Positions 39,489 to 49,100 of a DNA stretch of 64,000 bases are shown in pieces (the stretch's first letter is position 1; the number at the start of each line of letters is the position of its first letter). The notes beneath the pieces were generated by a model. It saw only the letters and a program-made list of their open reading frames with translations. It was not told the origin of the DNA and did not search any database. Location of the stretch: contig JAKOON010000004.1 in the NCBI GenBank assembly GCA_022577435.1, positions 4,425,001 through 4,489,000 on the forward strand. Reading direction: 5' to 3'. This DNA comes from Embiotoca jacksoni (taxonomy: Eukaryota; Chordata; Actinopteri; Embiotocidae). The position numbers were made by a program, and so were the translations under genes.

Positions 39489-42400
39489 ACAATTTCAGCG
39501 TTATTTAAAGCACCATGACCCAGAAAAAATATCCACTCAGCAATAATTTGCATCTCTTCCAGGCCAAGAGGATGTAATTATTTACACCATTATCTGGTAG
39601 GTGTTTCAACAAATAATGTCTTGACTAAACTAATAAAAGAAACATGTAAAATGTTATACAATAAAATTCAAGTCTACAGCTCAAATATTCATCTTCAAGG
39701 AACAAAGAAGTGTTTTTCTTGAATTGATTTTTTTTTTTTTTTTTTTTTTGTCCTTCAGGCGAACAAACAGTTCTTGAGGAAAAAAGACATGTAACGATGC
39801 TAAGAACAGTGTGAACTCCTCTGAGTTTTCCTCGTTACACACATGATGTCTCCATCTGCAGCTCTAATCAGCTGCTGTTACCTTTTTCATACCTACAGGC
39901 AGTAGGCACATCTGCAGATGCACAGCGTTACCTCCTACATCACCCATTATATGGGTTAGGTTAGGGTGTGTGTAATGTAGTGAAGTGTGTGCCATGCAGT
40001 GAGTGGGTGCATTAAGTAATGAAGTGGTTGTGTTGTGTAGTAAAGTGGGTGTGCAACTTGTGGGTGTGTTGTGCAGCGTGCAGGACAGCAGACCCTTCTC
40101 TTTAAATCTGCTGGCACAGCAGCTCTGTGGTTGGATTAAATTAACTTTGGCCTGGTTTGTGCTTCCAAAATTCAAGATAAGAATATGGGATCTGAGACTC
40201 TTTTTTCCCCCCCCCCATTCATATCTAATAAATCTGTCAACATGATGAGAAGGGGATCAGCAGCCAGCATCATCTTCCTGTCCGTCTCTCCTACTTCAAA
40301 GGAGTTCGGAGTAAGAAGTCTGTCAAAGCATTACTAAAGCAGAAACGGTGGGAGCTTGACTTCCTGACAAACCTCTGAGTGAATACGCTTTAAACTACTG
40401 AGTCTGATATTCCAATTAGCTCTCTGTGGGCCTCTGATACAAGCTGTCATTATGTGTAAATGTTGAAGCATGACTACAGGCTAACAGAGCAGGAGAAAGT
40501 AGAAAATAATATGAGATGTCATTTCTTTATCACTCAATTCAACACACCATGATTACAGAATTCCTTTTTGTGCCCTAATGATTCAATTATACTGTGTAGT
40601 AACACGTCTGCTGCTGCTTTCTTAATCAGTTTCTCAACCTGAGGAACAAACTGCTCCTGTTTTTCACTTCATTAAAAGTTCATAGGAAGGTACAGTAGTT
40701 TCTTCATGGTGAGTGACACTGGTGAAGCTCACCACAGTATAGTATTAATGGTGAAAACTAAACTTACTGGAATGTTCCTAACTTATCATATTGTCAGTAG
40801 GTGATTTGAGGGGAGATGTCTTGTTAGAAAAATGAGGACATCCATTCTCTGTTAACCTGCCATCCCCCTCTCTCCATCCCATAGTAGCAGAGAGAGCAGT
40901 TAGGGTGTACCATACTGTAGTGGTAATGATAATATCGTTTTCAATTTTACTATAATAGAAAAGAATCATCAAGATAGTGGTAATAGTCAACATTTGGGAA
41001 GTAATGACTTCAAACCGTTATGCAGTGTTTGATGTGCGGTATGTGAGCAACTTATGCACAGCAGCAACAAACCTGGCTGAAAGCAGGAAGCAGTTTTGTT
41101 ACAAAAGATCAGAGGCACAACATAGATTTTCTAACAAATGTGGTTTTACCACGTGGCTCTATAGGATGGTTGTGTTGGTCAGTCAGCTCCCTATTTTGGT
41201 TGAGACTGAGGTATTTCGAAAATTATTGGATTGATTGCCGTGAAATCCTAATGATTTGGGTGATCCTCTGCTCTGATTTTTCCTCATGAAAACCAAATGA
41301 AAACCAGTGTTGGCACTTTATGAAGTAAAACTTAAGAACAGTAACATGTAAGCTATTCAATCAACAGTTAGCTCCTAAATTGAACCTTAGACTGTTTTGT
41401 ATTTTTCCAGCATTCACCTGATGTTAAAGTATGTCTTTCCTTTCTGGAGGCAGAGTTATTCATTGATGGAGGATGCTGGCATTTCCCCAAGTTACTCCCT
41501 GCATGACGAAGATTCTCCTCTTCAGACCCACATCAGTATGAGAATCATCATGGAAAATATGACCAGGGTTCTACCAATACTTGTTCTAAATGGGTTTAAC
41601 TGTAAGAAGGAATGTAGAACAGGCCAAACTCAGAGACTATAATACCTTCTTCAGAGAGCCCAAAAAGAAAAGGCAGCTCCTTTGAAAAACTCTGTATCTC
41701 GAGCATTTCACTGTCGTCCACTGTGAAGCAATGTGAGGCACCCAGGCTCAACTGATAAATGGGCTAATTGACCAGCAGAACAAACACAAACAGACCTGTG
41801 TAAAATAAACTCCTCATAAATGCACAGACGCACACAAGTACAGACCAAAGTCCTGAATCTCAGTTGGACCAGCAGTTTTTAGTCTGTCAGTGTAAATCTG
41901 CCCTGCAGCTTGTGTTCATGTTTCAGCCTGTATGATCATACAGCAGTGGTGAGCTACTCTCAAACCATCCACAGGCACACAGCCACTGTGGCTACACACG
42001 CACGCGTGCGCGCACACACACGCACGCGCGCACACACAGTACTCCTCCATCATGACTTGGAGCTTTGAAGTCATTTCAGCTCCTCAGGCTACAGACTCTG
42101 CTCTGTGTCTCTCTCTGAGTAGCCTCTATGTTTTCTTATGTTGGCTAATTCAGTAATTCTTTGGGATTCAGAAAGATCATTCTTAATGTTTTGTTTTTTT
42201 TAATTACAGTGATTGTTTTGACTAAAGGTGAGGAAATAATAAAAATATGTTGTTTTATCTAGCAAATGGTAAAAAAAGCCAAAGTTAATCAATGAACAAT
42301 GATAGAAATCTTCAGAAAAACAGCAAATTCTAACTTTGAAGACGCTGAAACCAGAAAACATTTCGTGTTTCTGCAGGACTGAAATGTCTGGAATTACCAA

Positions 42401-42977
42401 AATAGTTGCCAATTAATGTTCTGCTAAGCAACTCATCGATTAATCGTAGAAGCTTATGTTCGCGTGAGAGAAAGAAGAGCATTAATAAAATGTAAATGCT
42501 TCCAGGCAGAGAGACGATGTAAATGCCCTTTGCTGTAGTTTAATTCAAAGAGAAAAAAGTACAAATTAAACTTCCATTGCACAGCAGCTGCAGCTTTCAT
42601 TGGGGCCACAGGCTGAGCTCTGCAGAGAAACGTCCCCCAGATGCACACTGCACTCCCCCCGCTTCCCACCCCCTCCACGTAAACACAACCGCGGTTCACC
42701 CAACACCAGCGCTGAGGAAGAAACCTCGAACACTCTGCCACAAATTTTTTTTTAAAAAGTCCTCTCCCAACACAAAGTGTCTGATCTAACTCCAGCCCCA
42801 AAACCACAGACTCCGCACATTTCCCCCCCCGGACAGTGTGGCGATAAGCTGCTCGGTGGTTTAATCTGTCCTCCTCTCAGCGGGGTAATCAATGAGGCCC
42901 AGCGGTCAGTCCTTACCTTCATACCCGGAGCAGAAGCAGAGCTGCACGACCAAGAGCACCAGCGGCCACATGTCCAT
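27896..42977 (-). CDS. srpx: sushi-repeat-containing protein SRPX, 10 coding exons, 450 aa
   Basis: A secreted/extracellular protein of the SRPX/SRPX2 family. Exons on the minus strand in transcript order: 42977-42917, 38354-38298, 35899-35711, 34469-34293, 32650-32524, 32402-32281, 31560-31381, 30235-30102, 28337-28216, 28079-27896. Phase holds throughout and the sum is 1353 nt including TAA. Domains: signal peptide (MDMWPLVLLVVQLCFCSGYE), acidic Tyr-rich linker about 21-40, sushi 1 (C44-C101), sushi 2 (C106-C160), HYR about 164-244, sushi 3 (C248-C303), and a DUF4174-type domain from 305 (starting MNINVGVRTAAALLDQFYEK) to the end. Each sushi module is a separate exon. From memory human SRPX is 464 aa with the same order. 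An in-frame upstream ATG at 43098-43100 would add 41 residues before the signal peptide; I prefer 42977 because it places the hydrophobic segment at the N-terminus. Confidence 0.95.
28134..28209. repeat. GT microsatellite filling srpx intron 9
   Basis: About 38 GT units inside a 136-nt intron (28080-28215). In the srpx transcript this is a CA repeat starting a few bases after the 5' splice site. Confidence 0.95.
28465..28515 (-). repeat. short family A end fragment in srpx intron 8
   Basis: AGGGCTGCAGCTAACGATTA matches the terminal sequence (GGGCTGCAACTAACGATTA-type) typical of family A ends. Only about 50 bp is recognisable. Confidence 0.4.
29284..29327. repeat. AT microsatellite in srpx intron 8
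   Basis: About 21 uninterrupted AT units, capable of cruciform formation. Confidence 0.9.
31186..31213. repeat. ATT trinucleotide repeat in srpx intron 7
   Basis: About nine ATT units in AT-rich intronic DNA. Confidence 0.85.
31561..31630. repeat. compound CA/GA microsatellite abutting srpx exon 7
   Basis: (CA)n followed by (GA)n on the plus strand. In the srpx transcript it reads (TC)n(TG)nTAG, so the TG part ends at the exon 7 acceptor at 31561-31562. Confidence 0.95.
33235..33615 (+). repeat. dispersed repeat family D (GTAGGATTTAGTGGCATCTAG-type) in srpx intron 4
   Basis: Starts AATGTAGGATTTAGTGGCATC, passes through GTGTTTGGTTTATCCCTTCTG, GATGGTGCAACATGGTGGTC and TCTGTGGAAGAGGACCTGCT, and ends TCCTCCGAAGTCCTACACAC. 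I recognise this as a frequent repeat in percomorph noncoding DNA. It is nearly full length, with reverse-complementary ends (GTAGGA / TCCTAC). The family name is not known to me. Confidence 0.65.
36957..37040. repeat. CA microsatellite in srpx intron 2
   Basis: About 40 CA units with ATAC/GC interruptions near the start. Confidence 0.95.
38298..38354 (-). CDS. srpx: srpx exon 2, a 57-nt acidic linker exon
   Basis: This exon is too short to appear as an open reading frame of note. On the minus strand a CTTTCCTCCCCAG acceptor precedes it and a GTGACC donor follows it. It is exactly 19 codons and keeps the phase-1 junctions of exons 1 and 3. It encodes SGQSAYGDDEDWYSRRYK, equivalent to the acidic, Tyr-rich segment before the first sushi domain of mammalian SRPX. 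Skipping it would keep frame. Confidence 0.85.
39412..39487. repeat. GT microsatellite in srpx intron 1
   Basis: About 37 uninterrupted GT units. Confidence 0.95.
41165..41300 (+). repeat. family C fragment in srpx intron 1
   Basis: TTTTGGTTGAGACTGAGGTA, AAATTATTGGATTGATTGCC, GTGAAATCCTAATGATTTGG and TGATCCTCTGCTCTGATTTT are in family order. Diverged. Confidence 0.45.
41994..42040. repeat. mixed CA/CG alternating tract in srpx intron 1
   Basis: Nearly 45 bp of alternating purine-pyrimidine with many CG steps (for example GCACGCGTGCGCGCAC), a Z-DNA-prone composition. Confidence 0.8.
42205..42455 (-). repeat. dispersed repeat family A in srpx intron 1
   Basis: Ends with CATCGATTAATCG and, read on the minus strand, has the tract order of family A (GATTAATCG, CAACTATTTTGG, a CCAG-type core, TTATTTCCTCACC). 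Diverged; no coding capacity. Confidence 0.5.
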
Positions 42978-45900
42978 GTCGGGGACGCGGGACGGACTCT
43001 CTTCCACATGTGAAGGGGAGCTTGCTGAGAAACTTGCAGTGCATTCCTGCTTTCCAAAGGCCCGCCTCTTGCTCCAGAAACAAGGGAGGATTCTCCTCAT
43101 GCAGGCAGAACCTGGCCACCGGGGTGAGGGAGTCGGACAGGGAGCGCTCTAAAGGGAGGGAGTTCCTCTAAAGGAACTGACACGAAATCAACCCTCAAAA
43201 AGACAGTTTCATCATACTGTACATTTAGAAGTATCATTTCAGGTACTTTGAGTATGCACATTGGAAAACAGTTACATATATAGCTGCATCTTATGCAATA
43301 TTATAGATATTAAATCCTCACAAATGGAAAAATTATGAACAACCAAAATCCCTGATCTTTGTTGGTCTATTTATGTTCAATCTGAGGATACAACCAGACA
43401 CGAGTTTATTAGGGTTCCTTTAAACAGGGGTGGGAAGTACATTTACACAAGTATATTGTAGGCCTGCTTCAGTACAACATCAAGGTAATGCAGCTATGTA
43501 TTTATACTCCTCTTCATTTCACAAAATACCATGACATTTTTTTACTCCACTGGCCTACATGTTTCCCACAGCTTTTATTGGGGGGGATGCAGGACTATTT
43601 AGCTTAAGTTTAAGTCTGTGTCTTCTGTTTCAAAAGTAAAACAGCAAGAATAACAGAAAGTCTGCCGTGTCCTCTGCACTGATTTATTCATAGTTCACAA
43701 CTTGTAATTGTTAAAAACAAAGACCTCAAACAAGCAGTTTGTCTAAAATGATAATAAGCACTTGTCTTTTGTCTGTGCTGCAATTTAGTACATCAATCAG
43801 GAGGTAGAAAAACGAGACAACACAGTGAGTTCCCATTTAATTGCAGTTTTCAGGAGATTCCATGTTAATATTAAAATGTAGAACTTTAAAAAAAGTAGGA
43901 ACGTAAACCGTGATTCCCATTTTCTTCATCATGTCCAGTTTTGGAAGCTAAAATACTTTCTCAGTGAGAACTCTTTTTTTTTTTCTTTCTTTCTCATCCT
44001 CTAATGAATCAGATCGTGTAATAGGACGACACACAAGTGACGATCACGTGACATTATTAATGGCTCAGTCCAAGCAGTTACAGCCAGGCCACACGGCAGA
44101 TAACCATCTGTCTGACAAGTCAAAATGTCTATTTCTATTCGTTTCACTCCACCTTCTTCGCCTGGTTGTGTGCCTCCTGTTAGAATAACCTGCAGTATCC
44201 GCCGAGCTCCTCTGAAGAGCAGCACACAGCCGTGGGCCACAGTGGAAACACGGGCGCAAGTTTACTCCCTGTTCCTAATGATGTAAACATTTTACAGGAA
44301 GTAAAGTTGGATCCAAGTAGTTTCCTAGCAACACTATTCTGATGATATCTTCTTATTAGAGTAACGGTATCCTAATCACCGTCTTAAGTTGTTTTTTTTC
44401 ATCTCTTAGAGGCTGAGGTGTAGAAGGAGGTGCAGTGTGTTTGTAGATGTTCTTCAGCAGATTAGACCAATTCTGGCTCGACACACAGATGATCATTAAT
44501 ATGTTCTGTAACACACACACACAGTAGACAAACTGGGTGAAAGTAAAGAGTAATCAGTGTTTAATTTTCTGTCTCCACGAGCATGTGGTTTGGTTACAGA
44601 CCCCTGTGCAGGGGACGAATCCACACACGAAGCTCCTTGTCTTGAAGGGAAACAAGAAAGGAGAGGCAGGAGGCGTGCAGCGGAGCGACTGCGAGAAGAT
44701 CTCCGGAGCTGTAATTAGGTAGGTAGCCAAGTGAAACGCCTCCTCAGGATGAGAGATGTTTCTCTGAGGTCAGGTGAGGAAACAGTTGACTCCGTCTTTG
44801 TTCACTTGGCTCTGTGTGACACTTTGATGTGGTTTCAGCCTGGGATTTACGATTAAGACGGCCTAGTTATGATGCTTACAATTAGTTGATGTTGGTGACT
44901 TTCTTCCTGAGGGAGGTTTGGTCCTGGTGCAGGGTGTGAACATTTGGCTCACTTCCAAGTCTCAAAGGCATAAAAATCCTCTTATTCACGGACCGTAATT
45001 CATCGTCATCTCGACAGACACGAGGAATACAAATACATTTATGAAACGTTTCAAACTTGTTTCAAATAAGGTGATTCACTCATCAGACCTTTACATCAGA
45101 AAGTCTGCAGATAGAGAGGAGAACACATCAAAAGATAAACAGAGAGAGAATAATTCAAAACAAATCTTCACTGACAGTCACGTTTACATTTCTTAAAGTG
45201 TATTCTGATATTCTGTATTTTTCTGTCAACAAATCCCATGAAAGGACCTAATCAATAAATCCATCCCACTAACAAGTACTGTCTCTCTAGCGTTGTCGAT
45301 CAAGGCTGCTCAAGCCTCTATTATACACCTGAATCATCAACTAAATGGTGAGCAGTGGAGTTGCATTGTGGGTACTGTCTGTCAACTATTTTACAAAGAA
45401 AAAGATTAAAAAAAAAATAAAAAAAATCTAGTTCTGCTGCATTGATTATTATATTTTTAATTAAGCAATTCAACTTAAATATCTCTCTCTTAAGTTTGAT
45501 AATGTTACAACGGTGAAATGTTAAACTGTCTTTAAAAACACACAAATGAGACACGCTCGGTAACAAATCCATTATATTGAACATGCGTGCTGCGGTTTAA
45601 AGTGGAGGAACAATGTGAAAGGTTTCACATGAGTCTGCAGCTCCCCTCTGCTTTATTGACTTTTAGAGTGAGTTTCAGGTTATTGTTTAGCTGTCGGGGC
45701 CCCAAATGTATTATTTTGGTTCGCTCTCACCCATCTCAGCATAATGTTTGAGCAGAGCAGGCGGCAGTGTGCTCTGTAAATATCCACTGCAGTATTAAAA
45801 GCTGCAGATTATTCAGTGTCCTGCGGTACCAAGTACCAAAGTATCACGCTGTTTCATTAATAAAGGAGCTTTAAAGAAAAAGAATGAGCTACGCATTTGT

Positions 45901-46112
45901 TTTTAGAGATTTACATCCTCGGATTAAAATGGCCGTGTGTGTGTGTGTGTGTCAAAGAGGAGTCAGATGCTTTTGTTCTCGAGTTTTCAGGTAATTTGTT
46001 GACAGTCAGAGAAAATACAGAATAACAGCAGGCTGCTGTTTGAAGCACTCAGCTGACAGTTTCATGGAGTGACTCCCAGTGAGGTTTCACAGCATCAGAC
46101 CGTGTGCTCGCG
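42978..46112. other. spacer between srpx 5' end and rpgr 3' end
   Basis: 42978-43150 is GC-richer and is the likely srpx 5' UTR/promoter; a CpG-containing tract just inside the gene (42840-42910) adds to this. 43200-45650 is AT-rich without a recognisable gene. The rpgr 3' UTR probably occupies about 45630-46112. No tRNA or snoRNA recognised. Confidence 0.45.
45652..45657 (-). terminator. rpgr: probable rpgr polyadenylation signal (AATAAA on minus strand)
   Basis: Plus-strand TTTATT, about 455 nt beyond the rpgr stop codon in the direction of transcription. Its position fits a compact 3' UTR. Other candidates further away cannot be excluded. Confidence 0.4.
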
Positions 46113-49100
46113 TCACTGCAGGTCCAAGTACTGAGGCAGCACATTGTTCCAGAACTGCTGCGACCCTTCCGGCCTCTTGTCCCCATCCTCCCCGTCCGGC
46201 CTCTTGTCCCCGTCCTCCCCGTCCGGCCTCTTGTCCCCGTCCAGCCTCGTCTTCGTCCTCGGTGCCGGTTTGGGTGTTTCTTTCTCTTGTTTTCTGTCTG
46301 GAAACTTCTGCTTGTCCTCTTTTTTGGTTTTTGTTAATTTTACTTTTTCTTCCTCCTCACCTTCTCCTTCTTCCTCCTCATCCCCCTCTTCCTCTCCCTC
46401 AGCATCCTCATCATCATTTTCCTCATCTTCATCACCTTCCTTGCTTTCAGTTTGTTCCTTTTTTCCTTCATCTCTCAGATTTTTTTGTCTTGTCTGTGTT
46501 TTCTGTTTAATCTTTGTATCTTCACCTTCTCCTTCTTCCTCCTCATCCCCTTCTTCTTCTTCCCCCTCTTCCTCTTCATCCTCATCTTCCTCATCTTCAT
46601 CACCTTCTTTGCTTTCAGTTTGTTCCTCTTTTCCTACATCTCTCTGATTTTTTAGTCTTGTCGGTGTTTTCTGTTTAATCTTTGTATCTTCACCTTCTCC
46701 TTCTTCCTCCTCATCCCCTTCTTCTTCTTCCCCCTCTTCCTCTTCATCCTCATCTTCCTCATCTTCATCACCTTCTTTGCTTTCAGTTTGTTCCTTTTTT
46801 CCTTCATCTCTCTGATTTTTTAGTCTTGTCGGTGTTTTCTGTTTAATCTTTGCATCTTCACCTTCTCCTTCTTCCTCCTCATTCCCTTCTTCTTCTTCCC
46901 CCTCTTCCTCTTCATCCTCATCTTCCTCATCTTCATCACCTTCTTTGCTTTCAGTTTGTTCCTCTTTTCCTTCACCTCTCTGATTTTTTAGTGTTGTCTG
47001 TGTTTTCTGTTTAATCTTTGTATCTTCATCTCCTTCCTCCTCATCACCCTCTTCTTCTCCCCCCTCTTCCTCATCATCCTCACCTTCATCACCTTCCTTG
47101 CTTTCAGTTTGTTCCTTTTTTCCTTCATATCTCTGATTTTTTAGTCTTGTCTGTGTTTTCTGTTTAATCTTTGTATTTTCATCTTCCTCCTCTTCTTCCT
47201 CATCTTCATCTTCTGCTTCCTGCTCATCATCACTCTGAACTGTAGCTTTTTCAGTAGCCGCTGCATTTTTTATTTTTTCCTCTTCTTCACCTTCACCTTC
47301 ACTCTCTTCCTCTTCTCCTTCCTCCTCTGCAACATCCTCTCCATCCTCTTCTTCCTCATCCCCTGTGCGCTCTTCCTCCTCTTTTTCTTCTGCACTCTCA
47401 CCCTCAGCTTCTCCCTCATCTTCCTCCTCCTCCTCCTCTTCTTCTTCTGCACTCTCACCCTCAGCTTCTCCCTCATCTTCCTCCTCCTCATCTTCTTCTG
47501 CACTCTCACCCTCAGCTTCTCCCTCATCTTCCTCCTCCTTCTCCTCACCCTCTTCTTTGTCTTCCTCATCTTCTTCTTTCTCAGCTTCCTCATCATCTAC
47601 AGACGCCTCTTCTTCCTCACCCTCTTCGTCTTCATTTTCTTGATTGCTTTTTTCCTCTTCCTCTCCCTCCTCTTCATTAGCCTCACTGTCTTCATCATCA
47701 TCATCTTTCTCTCCTTCACTTTCTTCTGTCTCTTTATCTTCCTCTGAGCCTTTTTCCTCATCCTCACTTTCTGTGGAGTCTTCATCATCTTTTTGTTCCT
47801 CAGTTTCATCCTCTTCCTCTTCATTAACCTTATCTTCGTCTTCGCTTTTTGCAGACTCTGCAGTGTCACTTTCCTCTCCCTCCTCCTCCTCATCCTCCTC
47901 CAACTCTTCGCTCTTGCTGTCAGCACTCTCTGATTCATCGTCACTTTTCTTCTCTTCATCTTCACTCACCTCACTTTCCTCTTCATCATTTTTATTGTCT
48001 TCTTCACTCGACTCCTCACTTTCACCCTCCTCCTCCTCCTCAGCTGTTTCACTCAACTCGGATTCACTCCATCCTCCACCTGTTTCCTTACTGTGCTCTT
48101 CCTCTCCCTCGGTCTCCATATCGCTCTCCTCCTCATCTTCTTCCTCACTGCTGGAGTTTGTTTTCTCCCTGCCCTCTTCTTCCTCACTGCTGGAGTTTGT
48201 TTTCTCCCCGCCCTCTTCTTCCTCACTGCTGGAGTTTGTTTTCTCTCTGCCCTCTTCTTCCTCACTGCTGGAGTTTATTTTCTCTCCGCCCTCTTCTTCC
48301 TCACTGCTGGAGTTTGTTTTCTCCCCGCCCTCTTCTTCCTCACTGCTGGAGTTTGTTTTCTCCCCGCCCTCTTCTTCCTCACTGCTGGAGTTTGTTTTCT
48401 CTCCGCCCTCTTCTTCCTCACTGCTGGAGTTTGTTTTCTCCCCGCCCTCTTCTTCCTCACTGCTGGAGTTTGTTTTCTCCCCATCCTCTTCTTCCTCAGA
48501 TTCCTGATCTTGATCTTCATCACCCTCTTCAGAACCACTCTCTTCTTCAGCCTCTTTGTTGCTACTACTTTCACTATCCTCCTCCTCCTCCTCATCTTCC
48601 ACCTCGCTTCCACTCTTTCCCTCTTTGTCTTCCTCAAGTTCCTCATCGTCAGTATCTGTTTCATCTCCCTTGTTATCCACATCCTTTTCAGAAGCCTTAA
48701 AGGTGTTCTCATCTTCATCCTCTTCACCCTGTTCCTGTGTGGATGTTTCCATGTCTGCACCCTTCATCTGCTCAGACGTGTCACTTTTCACCGCCTCCTG
48801 TTGTGATGGGTCACGAGTGGTGTCACTACTTTTTTCCTCTTCCTCTCTTGACTCTGATAGTACACTGATGTCTTTCTTCGTGCCATCTTCTATTTCATTC
48901 GATGGTTCTGTTGAAGACAACTGTGGCGATGTGGAGGAAGAGGAGGGCAGCTTGACTGCGCTCTGCTTTCTGAATTGCTTTGCTTTAACGGGTGTTTTAG
49001 GTGGTGTCGAGCTGGTTTTGTCACTGTCAGAGTGGAAACCCCTGACACTTGTCACTGCCTCACTGAAGACCCCCATAGCTGCACCTGCCATCCCAACAGC

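Noticed and set aside
42978..43100. srpx start at the upstream in-frame ATG (43100)
   Set aside because: It would put 41 charged residues ahead of the hydrophobic signal segment; the downstream ATG at 42977 gives a normal secretory signal.
47644..48507. Plus-strand ORF of 287 codons rich in Ser, plus neighbours at 46079-46647, 47849-48806 and 48556-49167
   Set aside because: These are antisense frames of the purine-rich rpgr exon; composition follows directly from reverse-complemented GAG/GAA runs, with no independent start context, domain or splice structure.
47270..48760. Minus-strand Arg/Lys/Met-rich ORFs in other frames of rpgr exon 14
   Set aside because: Shifted-frame readings of the same repeats (GAAGAGGAG read as AAGAGGAGG); the protein's conserved end and phase fix the real frame.
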